A stretch of 64,000 bases of DNA from JAJDAH01 sp964487605 (GTDB taxonomy: Bacteria; Myxococcota_A; Polyangia; Polyangiales; Polyangiaceae), in the NCBI GenBank assembly GCA_964487605.1, contig CAZARU010000016.1, forward strand, positions 18,576 through 82,575, read 5' to 3'. Within the stretch, counting starts at the first letter, position 1, and each line of letters starts with the position of its first letter. Below, in pieces: positions 44,738-54,500 of the stretch. A program made the translations under genes and the position numbers. The notes under the pieces are model-generated. The model searched no databases. It saw nothing but the letters and a program-made list of their open reading frames with translations, and was not told the DNA's origin.

Positions 44738-46215
44738 CCGAGATCCACGTAGACGTTCTTGACCTGCGTCATCTCCTCGAGGGCGTTGCGCCCCCCCTCA
44801 CGCCCGAAGCCGGAGCGCTTGTAGCCGCCGAAGGGGGCGGCGTTGGGGATGGTGCCCCAGGAGTTGACCCAGACGACGCCCGCCTCGAGCGCGTGGGCAA
44901 CCCGATGCGCGCGGCCGACGTCGCGTGTCCACACGCCGGCGGCCAGGCCGTACTCGGAGTCGTTCGCCCAGGCCACGACCTCCTCGGCCTTCTCGAACCT
45001 CTGCACCGTCAGCACGGGCCCGAAGATCTCCTCCGTCACGATCTCGCTCTCGCGCGGGGCTTCGAAGATCGTCGGCTGAACGAAGTAGCCCGCGCTCAGG
45101 TCGCCACCGAGACGCTCACCCCCCGCGACGACCGTGGCGCCACCGGCTCGAGCGCGCTCGATGAACCCGAGGACGCGCTCGAGCTGCCTCTGGGCCACCA
45201 GCGGACCGATGATCGTCGTCTTCTGGAGCGGATCCCCCACGGGCAGACCACTGGCGAAGCCGCGAAGCTGCTCGAGCACGGCGTCGTAGACCTTCGCGTG
45301 GACGAAGAGGCGACTCGCGGCCGCACACGCCTGCCCGGTCAGCGCGAAGCAGCCGAGCGCGGAGCCCATGCACGCCTTGGAGAGGTCCGCGTCGTCGAAG
45401 ATGATGTTCGGTGACTTCCCGCCCAGCTCGAGGGAGAGCGGCGTCACGTTCCTCGCCGCGGCCTCCATCACCCTGCGAGCCGTGGCCACGCCCCCCGTGA
45501 ACGAGATCTTGTCGATGCCGGCATGCTCGCAGAGCGCCTGACCGACGCGACCGTCGCCCGTCACCACCTGCAGGACGCCAGGGGGGATCCCCGCTTCCAG
45601 GGCGAGCTCCGCGAAGCGGACCGACGTGAAGCTCCCGAGCTCGCTCGGCTTCAGGATGACGGCGTTGCCCGCGGCGAGCGCGGGGCCGACCTTCGAGCCG
45701 ACGAACAGGAGCGGCGTGTTCCACGGTGTGACGACGAGCACGACGCCGTACGGTTCGCGACGCGTGTAGTCGAGGTGCCCTTCGAACTGCCCGACGAGGG
45801 GCACGACCTCCCCGTAGAGCTTGTCGCTCCACGAAGCGAAGTACTCGAGGTTCCGGTAGCACGCCTTGACGCCGAAGTTTCGCGCCACCGTCATGGGCAT
45901 GCCCACGTTGAGGCTCTCGAGGAGCGCGAGCTCCTTCTCCCGCTCCTCGACGAGCTTCGCCAGCCGCAGGAGCGCGTCGCGGCGCTTGTTCGTGCTGAGG
46001 CCGCGCCAGGCGCGCGCCCCCTCGCGCGCCGCGGCCACGGCGTCCTCGACGTCCGCGGCGCTGGCCTGCCCCACCGCACCGACCTCCTGGCCCACGGCGG
46101 GGTCGATCACGGGCAGCGTCTCGGTCGGGCGCCGCCATTCCGCGCCGACGAGAAGGCGCGCGAACCGCGCCACGTCGAGCTCCCGAGCCGACTCGAGATG
46201 TGCGGCGAGCGTCAC
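44734..46215 (-). CDS. NAD(P)-dependent aldehyde dehydrogenase
   Basis: A 493-residue ALDH-superfamily enzyme of normal length. The catalytic Cys297 lies in TGQACAAAS and the general base Glu263 in LELGGKSPN; the TPWNTP and GSFTSVRFAELALEAGIPPG segments and the C-terminal EEIFGPVLTV are typical. It should oxidise an aldehyde to the acid. It lies 24 bp behind the alcohol dehydrogenase gene, so the pair would convert an alcohol through the aldehyde to the carboxylate. The GTG at 46215 is taken as start. Confidence 0.92.
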   Translation of the reverse strand: MTLAAHLESARELDVARFARLLVGAEWRRPTETLPVIDPAVGQEVGAVGQASAADVEDAVAAAREGARAWRGLSTNKRRDALLRLAKLVEEREKELALLESLNVGMPMTVARNFGVKACYRNLEYFASWSDKLYGEVVPLVGQFEGHLDYTRREPYGVVLVVTPWNTPLLFVGSKVGPALAAGNAVILKPSELGSFTSVRFAELALEAGIPPGVLQVVTGDGRVGQALCEHAGIDKISFTGGVATARRVMEAAARNVTPLSLELGGKSPNIIFDDADLSKACMGSALGCFALTGQACAAASRLFVHAKVYDAVLEQLRGFASGLPVGDPLQKTTIIGPLVAQRQLERVLGFIERARAGGATVVAGGERLGGDLSAGYFVQPTIFEAPRESEIVTEEIFGPVLTVQRFEKAEEVVAWANDSEYGLAAGVWTRDVGRAHRVAHALEAGVVWVNSWGTIPNAAPFGGYKRSGFGREGGRNALEEMTQVKNVYVDLG

Positions 46216-46239
46216 GAGGCGCTCCCACGGCTCGAGCGC

Positions 46240-47358
46240 TCAGGAGAGGACGACGCACGCACGCGTCACCCCCTTCTTCGTCTTGGCGAACTGATCGGAG
46301 TCGCGGAACGCTTCGTCGATCCTCTCGAGGGGGTACTTCGACGGGACGTCGGCCAGCGGATAGCGCTCCTTCGCGCGCACGAGGAAGTCGAGCGCGCGCT
46401 TGAGCACGATGGGGGGGTAGAGCGAGACGCCGATGATGGACCGATTGCCCCCGACGAGGATCGACGGATCCTCCTTGTAGTACTGGCGCGGCATGATGTT
46501 CCCGAGGGTCAGGTAACGCCCGCCACGGCCCATCATTCGTATGCCCTCGGGCATGACGTCGGGGAATCCCACGACCTCGACGACGAGATCCGCACCCCAC
46601 CCGTCGGTGGCCGCGAGCACGGCCTGCGTGCGTGCCTTGCCGTCCGGGTGCTCGTTGATGTCGATCGTGTCGTCGGCCCCCATGCGCCGGGCGAGCGCGA
46701 GACGCTCCGGTACGCCGTCGATGACGATCACGCGGTGCGCGCCCATCTCCTTGGCCACGGCGGTCGCATAGAGCCCGAGTCCACCGGCACCCTGCACGAC
46801 GACGGTCTCACCGAAGCGCAGATCGGCGCGGAGCAGGCCCCAGATGACCTGACAGAGCGCGCAGTTCACGCCGGCGACCATCTCGTCGGAGAGCGTGTCG
46901 GGCACCTTGAGCAGCGCCTGCTTTGGACCCACGTAATAGTACTCCCCGAAGCCGCCCAGGAAGTGGGGAGCCATGGCGGCGGGCCGGTACACGGTCATCA
47001 GCGACGTCATGCACTGGTTCTGGTCGCCGCGCAGACACGCCAGGCAGTGCCCGCACGACGAGTAGTACGTGAACACGACGCGATCACCCTCGCGGAGGGA
47101 CCTGTCGAGTGCGTCGTTCTTCCGCCCCTCGCCCAGGCGCGCGACGCGACCGGTCATCTCGTGGCCGAGGATCATCTCGACGCCGCCTCCGCGACCGATG
47201 GGGGTGTCGCCACGCCAGACGTGGAGGTCCGACCCGCACACGTTGGCCAGGCTCAACCGGACGAGCACGTGCCCCGGTGCGGGATCGGCCACCGGGTACT
47301 CGCGGAGGGCCATGGGCTCACCCACGCCGGTGAAGACTGCTGCTCTGCCCGTCGTCAT
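46240..47358 (-). CDS. Zinc-dependent alcohol dehydrogenase (medium-chain family)
   Basis: A 372-residue MDR enzyme. Catalytic zinc ligands are seen in ANVCGSDLHVW and LGHEMTG, the structural zinc in CGHCLACLRGDQNQC, and the nucleotide fold in GAGGLGLYATAVA followed by an acidic residue (VIVIDG) that favours NAD. It should oxidise an alcohol to an aldehyde or ketone. It sits between the acyl-CoA dehydrogenase pair and the ALDH gene on one transcript. Confidence 0.92.
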   Translation of the reverse strand: MTTGRAAVFTGVGEPMALREYPVADPAPGHVLVRLSLANVCGSDLHVWRGDTPIGRGGGVEMILGHEMTGRVARLGEGRKNDALDRSLREGDRVVFTYYSSCGHCLACLRGDQNQCMTSLMTVYRPAAMAPHFLGGFGEYYYVGPKQALLKVPDTLSDEMVAGVNCALCQVIWGLLRADLRFGETVVVQGAGGLGLYATAVAKEMGAHRVIVIDGVPERLALARRMGADDTIDINEHPDGKARTQAVLAATDGWGADLVVEVVGFPDVMPEGIRMMGRGGRYLTLGNIMPRQYYKEDPSILVGGNRSIIGVSLYPPIVLKRALDFLVRAKERYPLADVPSKYPLERIDEAFRDSDQFAKTKKGVTRACVVLS

Positions 47359-47404
47359 GCTCTCGCCTTTCGTGGTGCGCCGCGAGGCGCTGCGGGACCC
47401 GGCG

Positions 47405-48664
47405 TCACGTCGCCCCCGTTCCCCGTTCGGACGGATAGCCGAACAGGCGCCGCGCGATGATCGTGCGCTGTATCTGTTGAGTGCCCTCGACGATGTCCAT
47501 CGCCTTCACGTCCCGGTAGAGCTTCTCGACGAGCTCGTCCTGACGAACTCCGGCATCGCCCAGGATCTCGACGGCCACTCGGCACGCTTCCAGGGCGGCG
47601 GGCGGACAGTGCGCCTTGGCCATCGAGGCTTCGAGCGCGTTCGGCCGGCCGTGGTCGAGGAGCCAGGCGCCGCGCCAGGCGAGAACTCTCCCGGCGTCCA
47701 GCTTGCGCTTCACGTCGGCGAGCCGCTCCAGCAGGCGGCGGTATCGTGGAATGGGACGCCCCAGGTCGTAGTGGTCGCGCACGAAGTCTCGCGCGCGGTC
47801 CCAGGCGGCACGTCCGATGCCGATGGCCATCACGGCGACGAGCGCGCGGGACGAATTGAACGCGCTCATCGCTCCTTTGAAGCCCTCACGGCTCGCGTAG
47901 TACGCCTCTCCCCCGAGCAGGTGGTCCCCAGAGACCCGGCAGTCCTCGAGGGTGAACGAGCACGACTCGTAGGCCTTCAGACCCATCTTCTTCTCGACGC
48001 GCGTGATCGTGAAGCCGGGCGTCCCGCGCTCCACGACGAACGCCCGATGCCCGGCGCGCCCGAGGGCGGGGTCCACGGTGGCGAAGACCACGACCCACTC
48101 GGCGCGCTTGGCGTTCGAGATGAACGTCTTGGCGCCGTTGAGCACCCAGCCCCCGTCGATCCTCTTCGCCGACGTGCGGATCCCGGCGACGTCGGAGCCG
48201 GCACCGGGTTCGGTCATGGCGAAGGCGCCCCACCGTGGAACCTTCTCCCGAAACGGCGACAGGAAGCGCTCCTGCTGCGCGGCCGTCCCCATCTTCTGCA
48301 CCGGCGGGCCGCCGAGCCCCGGTCCGGGAAGCGTGACCGCGACGCCCCGATCCCAGTACGAAGCCTCCTCCGCGAAGAGCACCGCCATGCGCGCGGATCG
48401 CTTCACGCGCCCCGATGCGGGCCCGGCCTCGACGTCACCGGCGCCGGCGCCGGCGTCGCGCTCCGACGCCTCCCCGCGGCGCGACTCGCCGGCGAGCGGA
48501 CTGACGAGCCCGAGGTCCACGATGCGCTGGAAGAACGGATGCTCCGGCGGGATCGGCTCGCCCGCGCGATCCGCTTCGAGCCCCAGCGGCCGAAACACCT
48601 CCGCACCGAGGCTCCGCAGCATGGACAGGCGGCGCCGCGCGTCGTCGCCGAGGCCGAAGTCCAT
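47405..48664 (-). CDS. Acyl-CoA dehydrogenase, subunit with catalytic Glu
   Basis: A 419-residue acyl-CoA dehydrogenase. The FAD region is GAFAMTEPGAGSDVAGIRT and NGAKTFISNAKRAEW, and the catalytic base Glu393 is in MDIVEGTQQIQRTI. An Ala/Gly/Glu-rich insertion lies near residue 60-80. It starts 2 bp after another, divergent acyl-CoA dehydrogenase that lacks this Glu, which suggests an alpha2beta2 heteromer as described for the steroid side-chain enzymes of Mycobacterium. Substrate is therefore likely a bulky CoA ester, but this is inference. Confidence 0.9.
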   Translation of the reverse strand: MDFGLGDDARRRLSMLRSLGAEVFRPLGLEADRAGEPIPPEHPFFQRIVDLGLVSPLAGESRRGEASERDAGAGAGDVEAGPASGRVKRSARMAVLFAEEASYWDRGVAVTLPGPGLGGPPVQKMGTAAQQERFLSPFREKVPRWGAFAMTEPGAGSDVAGIRTSAKRIDGGWVLNGAKTFISNAKRAEWVVVFATVDPALGRAGHRAFVVERGTPGFTITRVEKKMGLKAYESCSFTLEDCRVSGDHLLGGEAYYASREGFKGAMSAFNSSRALVAVMAIGIGRAAWDRARDFVRDHYDLGRPIPRYRRLLERLADVKRKLDAGRVLAWRGAWLLDHGRPNALEASMAKAHCPPAALEACRVAVEILGDAGVRQDELVEKLYRDVKAMDIVEGTQQIQRTIIARRLFGYPSERGTGAT

Positions 48665-48666
48665 CG

Positions 48667-49767
48667 TCAGCTCGCCTCCGCGCGCGGCCACGGAGCGACG
48701 TCGAGCGACGCCCGCGAGCGCATCGAGAGGACGCGCTCCGAAAGATCGTCGAGAGCGGCGTCGCGCCCGCCGAACAGGAGCGAGAGCGTGCGCGCTTCGC
48801 GCATCCACTTCTCCGCGGGGTGGTCCTGCATGTAGCCGTGACCCCCCAGGAGCTGAACGCCCTCTTCGCCCGCGGCGAGGGAAGCGTCGATCGCATCCAT
48901 GTGCGCCTGGGCCGCGGCTTCCGTCGGGTCGCCGTCCTGCTCGAGCGCCCATGCGGCGCGATGAAGCGTCAGCCGCGCGGCGTCGAGGCGCGTGGCCAGC
49001 TCCGCCAGCAGGAACGCCACCCCCTGGTGGTGCGCCACGGGTCGACCGAACGCGACGCGCTCCTGCGTGTAGCTGGCGGCGAGACCGAGCGACGCGCCGC
49101 CGACACCGACGAGCAGGGCCGCAGCGTAGAGTCGCACGCGGGCGCGGGCCCGAGCCGCGCCGCGGGGCTCCTCGAACGTGGCGACGACCTCGGCGTCGAT
49201 GACGAGCTCGCTCGAGCCTGCCGCCTGGAGCGCGAGCGACGGCACCGGGGCCAGGGCCACGCCGGCACCGAGGACGTGAACGCGCGGCCCTTCGAGCAGG
49301 ACGATCAGGTGGTGTCCGGTCGCAGGCACGGGAGCCCACGGCCAGCGTCCCACCGCGCGGTGCTCGCGCACGCCCACGTTCTCCGCGCGGTCGTCGATGA
49401 GCACGACGCCACGCGCGCCGGACTCCCGCGCGCGACGGACGACGTCGATTCCGCGCGCGCCTCCCACCTCGACGAGCGGCGCGACCGCAGGACCCAGCCC
49501 GTCGAGGGCCAGCGCGGCGGCGGCATCCACGCGAGCGAGCGCCTCGAGGGCGACGACCTTCGCCAGAGGTCCGAGACCTGCGCCACCCGCCGAGCGCGGA
49601 ACGTCCAGCGCGGCAAGCTCCAGATCGCGCAGCTCGTCCGCGAGCGCGTCGGGCAGGCCGCCGGCGTCCTCGTGATCGCGAAGCGCAGGAGCCAGCCGCA
49701 AGCGAGCGAACGCGGAGAGCGAGCGCTCGAGCAGGACGAGCTCCTCGGGGAGGGTCAGGTCGTACAC
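48667..49767 (-). CDS. Acyl-CoA dehydrogenase-like, non-catalytic partner subunit
   Basis: A 366-residue protein of the same fold, with weak FAD-site motifs in the N-terminal half and a clear C-terminal helical domain (VGVGGASLGLAASYTQERVA, FGRPVAHHQGVAFLL, LLGGHGYMQDHPAEKWMREA). The catalytic loop reads LLFGGRD in place of the EGT motif, so this chain has no base. The GTG at 49767 fits the conserved start, and a palindromic site ends 5 bp before it. It is the first gene of the minus-strand operon and probably pairs with the following subunit. Confidence 0.82.
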   Translation of the reverse strand: MYDLTLPEELVLLERSLSAFARLRLAPALRDHEDAGGLPDALADELRDLELAALDVPRSAGGAGLGPLAKVVALEALARVDAAAALALDGLGPAVAPLVEVGGARGIDVVRRARESGARGVVLIDDRAENVGVREHRAVGRWPWAPVPATGHHLIVLLEGPRVHVLGAGVALAPVPSLALQAAGSSELVIDAEVVATFEEPRGAARARARVRLYAAALLVGVGGASLGLAASYTQERVAFGRPVAHHQGVAFLLAELATRLDAARLTLHRAAWALEQDGDPTEAAAQAHMDAIDASLAAGEEGVQLLGGHGYMQDHPAEKWMREARTLSLLFGGRDAALDDLSERVLSMRSRASLDVAPWPRAEAS

Positions 49768-49771
49768 GCCG

Positions 49772-49791
49772 AATGCATTGTATGCGATGTA
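49772..49791 (-). promoter_or_regulatory. Operator site A (imperfect inverted repeat)
   Basis: AATGCATTGTATGCGATGTA on the plus strand matches 16 of 20 positions of the reverse complement of site B. It lies 5 bp before the acyl-CoA dehydrogenase-like start, so it could block initiation or read-through of that gene. Confidence 0.6.
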
Positions 49792-49856
49792 CCGTGCCGT
49801 CGTCCCGGGAAAAATGGCCGTCCAGGACGCCAAGATCCCCCCTTTCGGCCCCCAAC

Positions 49857-49876
49857 AGCATCGTATACGATGCATT
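49857..49876 (+). promoter_or_regulatory. Operator site B (perfect 16-bp palindrome)
   Basis: GCATCGTATACGATGC at 49858-49873 is a perfect palindrome 12 bp before the thiolase-like ATG. Its centre is 83 bp from that of site A, close to eight helical turns, so one regulator could hold both sites on the same face. The MarR gene of this cluster is the likely binder (inference). Confidence 0.65.
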
Positions 49877-49885
49877 CACCTCGCC

Positions 49886-51088
49886 ATGGTGCTCCGCCCC
49901 GAAACGCCCGCCATCATCGGCGCCTTCGCGACACCCATCACCAAGCGGCGCTCCGGTCCGCTGCGCGAGGTGTTTGCGCGCACCGCGAGGGCGACCCTGG
50001 CCGACGCGGGACTGGCCCCGGGAGACGTGGACGGACTGATCGTGACGCCGCCGGGGATCAATCCCGACATCGTGATCATGTTCGGTGCGTTCCTCGGGAA
50101 GTACCTGGGGCTCGAGACCCGCGTCTTGCAGGTGGTGGAGAATGGCGGAGCCACGGCCGCACTCGCGCTGCGAGCGGCGTGCAACGAGGTCGCTCTCGGC
50201 CGGGTCAAGCGATGCCTCGTGCTCGCCGCGGACGAGCGCTACCACCTCGACACGTCGGATCCCGCGTACACGCTGCGCTTCGCCGCGCACTCCGCCATCG
50301 CGCTGCAGGGCGCGTACGACGGCGTGTACGTCGGAGGCTTTCCAGTGCCGCTCTATGCGATGGCGGGCCAGCGCTACCAGCACGAGTACGGCGTGTCGGC
50401 CCAGGACCTCGCGCGCGTCGTCGTTCAGCTTCGCCAGCACGCGACGCACCACCCGGGCGCGCAGTTCCGCGCCGAGACGAGCGTGGAGGAGGTGCTCGGA
50501 TCGCCGGTGCAGAGCCCGCCGCTCACGCTCCACATGTGCTGCCCGGTGTCGTCGGGTGCCGCAGGCGTCGTGGTGACGAGCGTGGAGGAGGCGCGCCGCC
50601 TCGGTCGCCCGAGCGTGGCGCTCCGGGGCCTCGGCGGCTGGCACGAACCGGAGCATTTTCTCCCGGTGGACTCAGGACGCTCGTTCACACGCTACACGTC
50701 CGCCGAGAACGCCGCGCGCCTCGCGTTCGAGGAGGCCGCAATCGGCCCCGCCGACGTCTCGGTCGCGGAGATCTACGGCGTGTACGCCCCGACGGAGCTC
50801 ATGCTCTACGAGGACCTCGGGTTCGCTGAAGGAAAAGGCACCGCGCCGCGCGCCGTCGCGAACGGCGAGCTCACGTTCGGCGGCCGCGTGGTGATCAACC
50901 CGAGTGGCGGGCGCATCGCCTACGGGCACCCCGCGGCCGCCACGCCACTGCTCGAGGTCGTGGAGGTCGTGCATCAGCTCCGTGGTACGGCGACCGGCCG
51001 ACAGGTGCCGAACGCGCGCCTCGGGCTCGTCCACGCAGAGCACGGATGCCTCAACGGCTCCGTGGTGTCCGTCTGGGAGGCAGCGTGA
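49886..51088 (+). CDS. Thiolase-like protein lacking the nucleophilic Cys (SCP-x/Ltp2 type)
   Basis: A 400-residue thiolase-superfamily protein. The region where thiolases have the acyl-accepting Cys reads LQVVENGGATAALAL (Asn86-Gly-Gly), so ordinary thiolysis is unlikely. The later motifs NPSGGRIAYGHPAAATP and EHGCLNGS remain. It is followed 22 bp later by a DUF35 zinc-ribbon protein. In steroid and related degradations such pairs act as retro-aldolases that release acetyl- or propionyl-CoA; the two divergent acyl-CoA dehydrogenases fit that picture. ATG 49886 is chosen; the operator lies just upstream. Confidence 0.87.
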   Translation: MVLRPETPAIIGAFATPITKRRSGPLREVFARTARATLADAGLAPGDVDGLIVTPPGINPDIVIMFGAFLGKYLGLETRVLQVVENGGATAALALRAACNEVALGRVKRCLVLAADERYHLDTSDPAYTLRFAAHSAIALQGAYDGVYVGGFPVPLYAMAGQRYQHEYGVSAQDLARVVVQLRQHATHHPGAQFRAETSVEEVLGSPVQSPPLTLHMCCPVSSGAAGVVVTSVEEARRLGRPSVALRGLGGWHEPEHFLPVDSGRSFTRYTSAENAARLAFEEAAIGPADVSVAEIYGVYAPTELMLYEDLGFAEGKGTAPRAVANGELTFGGRVVINPSGGRIAYGHPAAATPLLEVVEVVHQLRGTATGRQVPNARLGLVHAEHGCLNGSVVSVWEAA

Positions 51089-51110
51089 GGCGCGCCGCGC
51101 GAGGTCCCGC

Positions 51111-51524
51111 ATGAAGGAGATGATCGACCGCGCGACGCTGGTCGCGCTGGACCATCACGACGATGGTGCGACGAAGGAGTACTACCTGCGCCTGCGCGAG
51201 CGGCGGCGCTTCTTCACGACGCAGTGCACGACCTGCGCGAAGGTGGCGTACCCGCCTCGCCCCCACTGCCCGGGTTGCTTCTCCGGCGCCGTGGAGTGGA
51301 TCGACGTGGGTGACGACGCCGTCCTCCACGCGTTCACGACGCAGCAGCGAGGGCTCAGGTTCGTGGCCCCAGACGTCGTGGGTGTGGTCGAGATCCCCGG
51401 CGTCGGGAGGGTCGTGACCCGCATCGACGCACCGTTCGAGGCGCTCTCCATCGGCATGGCCATGCGCTTTCGCGCGCTCGAGGTCGCGCCGGACCTCGTG
51501 GTGCACTCCTACGTCCCCGCGTGA
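51111..51524 (+). CDS. DUF35 (OB-fold with zinc ribbon) partner of the thiolase-like protein
   Basis: A 137-residue protein with an N-terminal helix (TKEYYLRLRERRRFF), a zinc ribbon with Cys39, Cys42, Cys53 and Cys56 (CTTCAKVAYPPRPHCPGC) and an OB-fold (LHAFTTQQRG, GVVEIPGVGRVVTRI). Proteins of this family bind acyl-CoA and form complexes with thiolase-like proteins, and this one lies next to such a gene. It is the last gene of the plus-strand half of the cluster. Confidence 0.9.
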   Translation: MKEMIDRATLVALDHHDDGATKEYYLRLRERRRFFTTQCTTCAKVAYPPRPHCPGCFSGAVEWIDVGDDAVLHAFTTQQRGLRFVAPDVVGVVEIPGVGRVVTRIDAPFEALSIGMAMRFRALEVAPDLVVHSYVPA

Positions 51525-51558
51525 CCCGGTAGAGCGACGTCTCCACCACGTGCCACGG

Positions 51559-51578
51559 TTGACAGCGCCCGCGGGCGC
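51559..51578 (+). promoter_or_regulatory. Possible -35 box and 14-bp palindrome before the cyclase gene
   Basis: A consensus TTGACA at 51559-51564 is followed directly by the perfect palindrome GCGCCCGCGGGCGC (51565-51578), 21 bp before the GTG of the cyclase. No good -10 box is seen, so this is a weak promoter call; the palindrome could equally be a terminator hairpin for the DUF35 gene. Confidence 0.25.
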
Positions 51579-51599
51579 CCCGAGCATCGCGCGCGTTCC

Positions 51600-54500
51600 G
51601 TGCCCGCACCGCAAGCGTCCCCGTGGGAAGTCGTACCGGCGCTGCTGGCGGATTTTCCGTCGCACGATGGCCGCGTCGCCGTGCCGGCCGAAAGACGCTT
51701 CGAAGGCGCGGTGGTCATCTCCGACATCGCCGGCTTCACGTCGCTGGTCGAGGAAGTGGGGCAAGGAGCGCGCGGCGCCGAGCGCATCGCCCAGTTCGTC
51801 AACCGGTACTTCGACCGCATGGTGCGCGAGGTGGAGTCGCACGACGGGCAGGTGCTGCGCTTCGCCGGCGACTCGATGATCGCGCTGTGGACGACTCGCG
51901 AGCGGTCCCTCGACGAGGCCGCCGCACGCGCCGCGACCGCGGGCATCGCCCTCGCGGCGCTCACCGAGGTGGCCGCGGGCCACCAGGGCGTCATCGCGTC
52001 TCGCATCGGCGTGTCCGCCGGTCCGGTGTGGGCCGGGGCGCTCGGGGGTGAAGCGGGCCGGGCGGAGCTCCTGGTGGGCGGCAGGGCCGTCGGCGCGGCG
52101 CTCGCGGCGCTGTCGCACGCGGAGCCCGGTGAGCTCATCGCCACCGCCGACTTCATGCGCCACGCGGTGCCAGACCTCCGTACGAACGCGAGGGCCGGGG
52201 GGCACGCGCTCGTCGTCCACGCGGCGCCCGCAAGCAACCATTCCTCGTCGGAGCGCACGCTGCCGCCGGCTACGATCGACCCCGCGCCGTTCGTCCCCGA
52301 CGGCTTGCGCGATCCCGAGCGGAGATCCGGGCGGGACTGGCTCGCGGAGTTTCGCCGCGTCCACGTGACGTTCTTCAGCTTCGACCTCGACTTCGAGGAC
52401 GCAACGACGCTGCACCGCGCGCACGAAGCCACCCGGGCGCTGCAGAGCACCGTCTACCGCTACGGCGGCAGCGTGAACCAGCTCGTCGTGGAGGAGCGGG
52501 GAACGACGCTCCTGGCGGGATGGGGCCTCCCGGGATTTCACCACGAGGACGGCGCGACGCGCGCGCTGAGGGCTGCTCACGACGGCTGCGCGGCGCTGGC
52601 GGGCGTCGGCATTCGTTGCCGGGTGGGCGTCGCGACCGGACCGGCCTTCGTCGGGCTGCGCGGCAGCGCCCATCGCTACGAGCTCGCCGTGTTCGGGAAG
52701 ACCGTGAACCTGGCGGCCCGGCTCGCCCAGGCCATGGACGACGGCGTGGCCTGCGACGACGCCACCGCCGAGGAGGCCGCGCGAACCTTCGATTCGACGA
52801 CGACACGACGAATCGCCGCGAAGGGGTTCTCCGATCCGGTGGCGATTCATCGGACGGTTCAGCGCTCCGTGGGCACCGAACCGATGTCGCACACGCGGCG
52901 CGGTGCGCGGCGCTCCGTGGGCAGGGCCACCGAGCGCGAGACGCTGACGAGCCTGCTCGATGGAGCCGCCGAGAGCACCTGCGTCGCCGTCGTGGAGGGC
53001 GAGGCCGGAAGCGGGAAGTCGACGCTCCTCTCCGAGGTCACCACCGACGCGCGCGCCGCCGGGTTCACGTTGCTCGCAGGCACGGGGGACTCGGTGGAGA
53101 CCTCGACGCCCTACTTCGCGTGGCGACCCATCCTCGCCGCGCTGTTCCCGGGCGTGGCGGGCGGGGAGCGCCTGGCCCGCGCGGTGGCCCAGCGCCTCGA
53201 GACCGACCCGGCAGTCCGGGGGCTGGCGCCCTTGCTCGACATCGTGCTCCCCACGGGGCTCGAAGACGACGAGGTCACTCGCCAGCTCACCGGCAGGCCG
53301 CGCGCGGAATCTACTCGCCGGGCCATCGTGCACTTGCTGCGCCACGAGGCCGAGCAAAGGCGCCTCCTCATCGTCCTCGACGACGCCCACTGGCTCGACT
53401 CGGCGAGCTGGGCGCTCGCGCTCGAGGTCGCCAGGACGCTGGGGTCGGGCGCGATGCTCATCGCCGGTCGACCGCTTTCGTCGCCGGGGTCCGACGCCGC
53501 CGCCGTCCTGGCGCTCCCGGGGATGACGCACGTCGCGCTCCGCCCGCTCGATCGCGAGAACGTCAGCGCCCTGCTGCGCGGCGTGCTCGGCGGGGGACGC
53601 GTCTCCGACCGCCTGGCGAGGTGGGTGCACGAGCGCACGGAGGGGAATCCGTACTTCTGCGAACAGGTCGCACGGAGCCTGGTCGAGGCCGGACACCTCG
53701 TGGAGCGCGAAGGCACCTTCGACGTCGCGGCCACCTTCGGCGACGACCTGCCCGACCTGCCGGACACGATCCAGTCCGCGCTCGTCGGCCGCATCGACCG
53801 GCTCTCGCCGGAGGTGCAGCTCACGCTGAAGGCGAGCGCCGTCATCGGCAGGACGTTCTCCTCGGAGTTGCTCGCCGCAATTCGACCCCAGGGCGCGGCC
53901 GTGCACGAGCACGTGGCCGAGCTCGTACGCTCGGACCTCCTGCGGGGTGGCGTCGGCGGCGAACACGAATTCGCACACCCGCTGCTCAAGGACGCCGCGT
54001 ACCAGCTCCTGACGTCCTCCCAGCGCCGCCACCTCCACCGGGCAGTCGCCGACTGGCTGCGAGCACGGTCGCCGGACGACGCGCACCTGGCGCCGCTCCT
54101 GGCGCACCATTTCGTCCACGCGGAGGACACGCCCCTGGCCGTACGGTACCTGGAGATCGCGGGGAGGCGCGCCGCGGCGGCGTTCGCGAGCGAAGAAGCC
54201 ATCACGTTCTTCTCTCGCGCGACCGACGTGTCCGCGAAGGGCTCCCTGGACGTCGAGCCGCTGCGACGAGCACGCTGGGAGCGCGCCATGGGCGAGGCCC
54301 ACCTCAAGCTCCTGCGTTATTCGGACTGCGAGCGCCACCTCGACCGCGCTCTCGCTCTGCTCGACCGACCGGTTCCTCCCTCGCGCGCCCGGCTCGTCGG
54401 CGGGCTCCTGGCGGAGGTGGCCGTCCAGTTCGTGCACCGGGTGACCTCGAAGTCGCCGGGCGATCCGCACGAGCGAACCGAGGCGCTCCTCGAGGCGGCC

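Noticed and set aside
47405..50656. A single 1083-residue protein on the minus strand
   Set aside because: Only the part from 48664 is an acyl-CoA dehydrogenase; upstream sequence is antisense or out of frame to the partner dehydrogenase and the thiolase.
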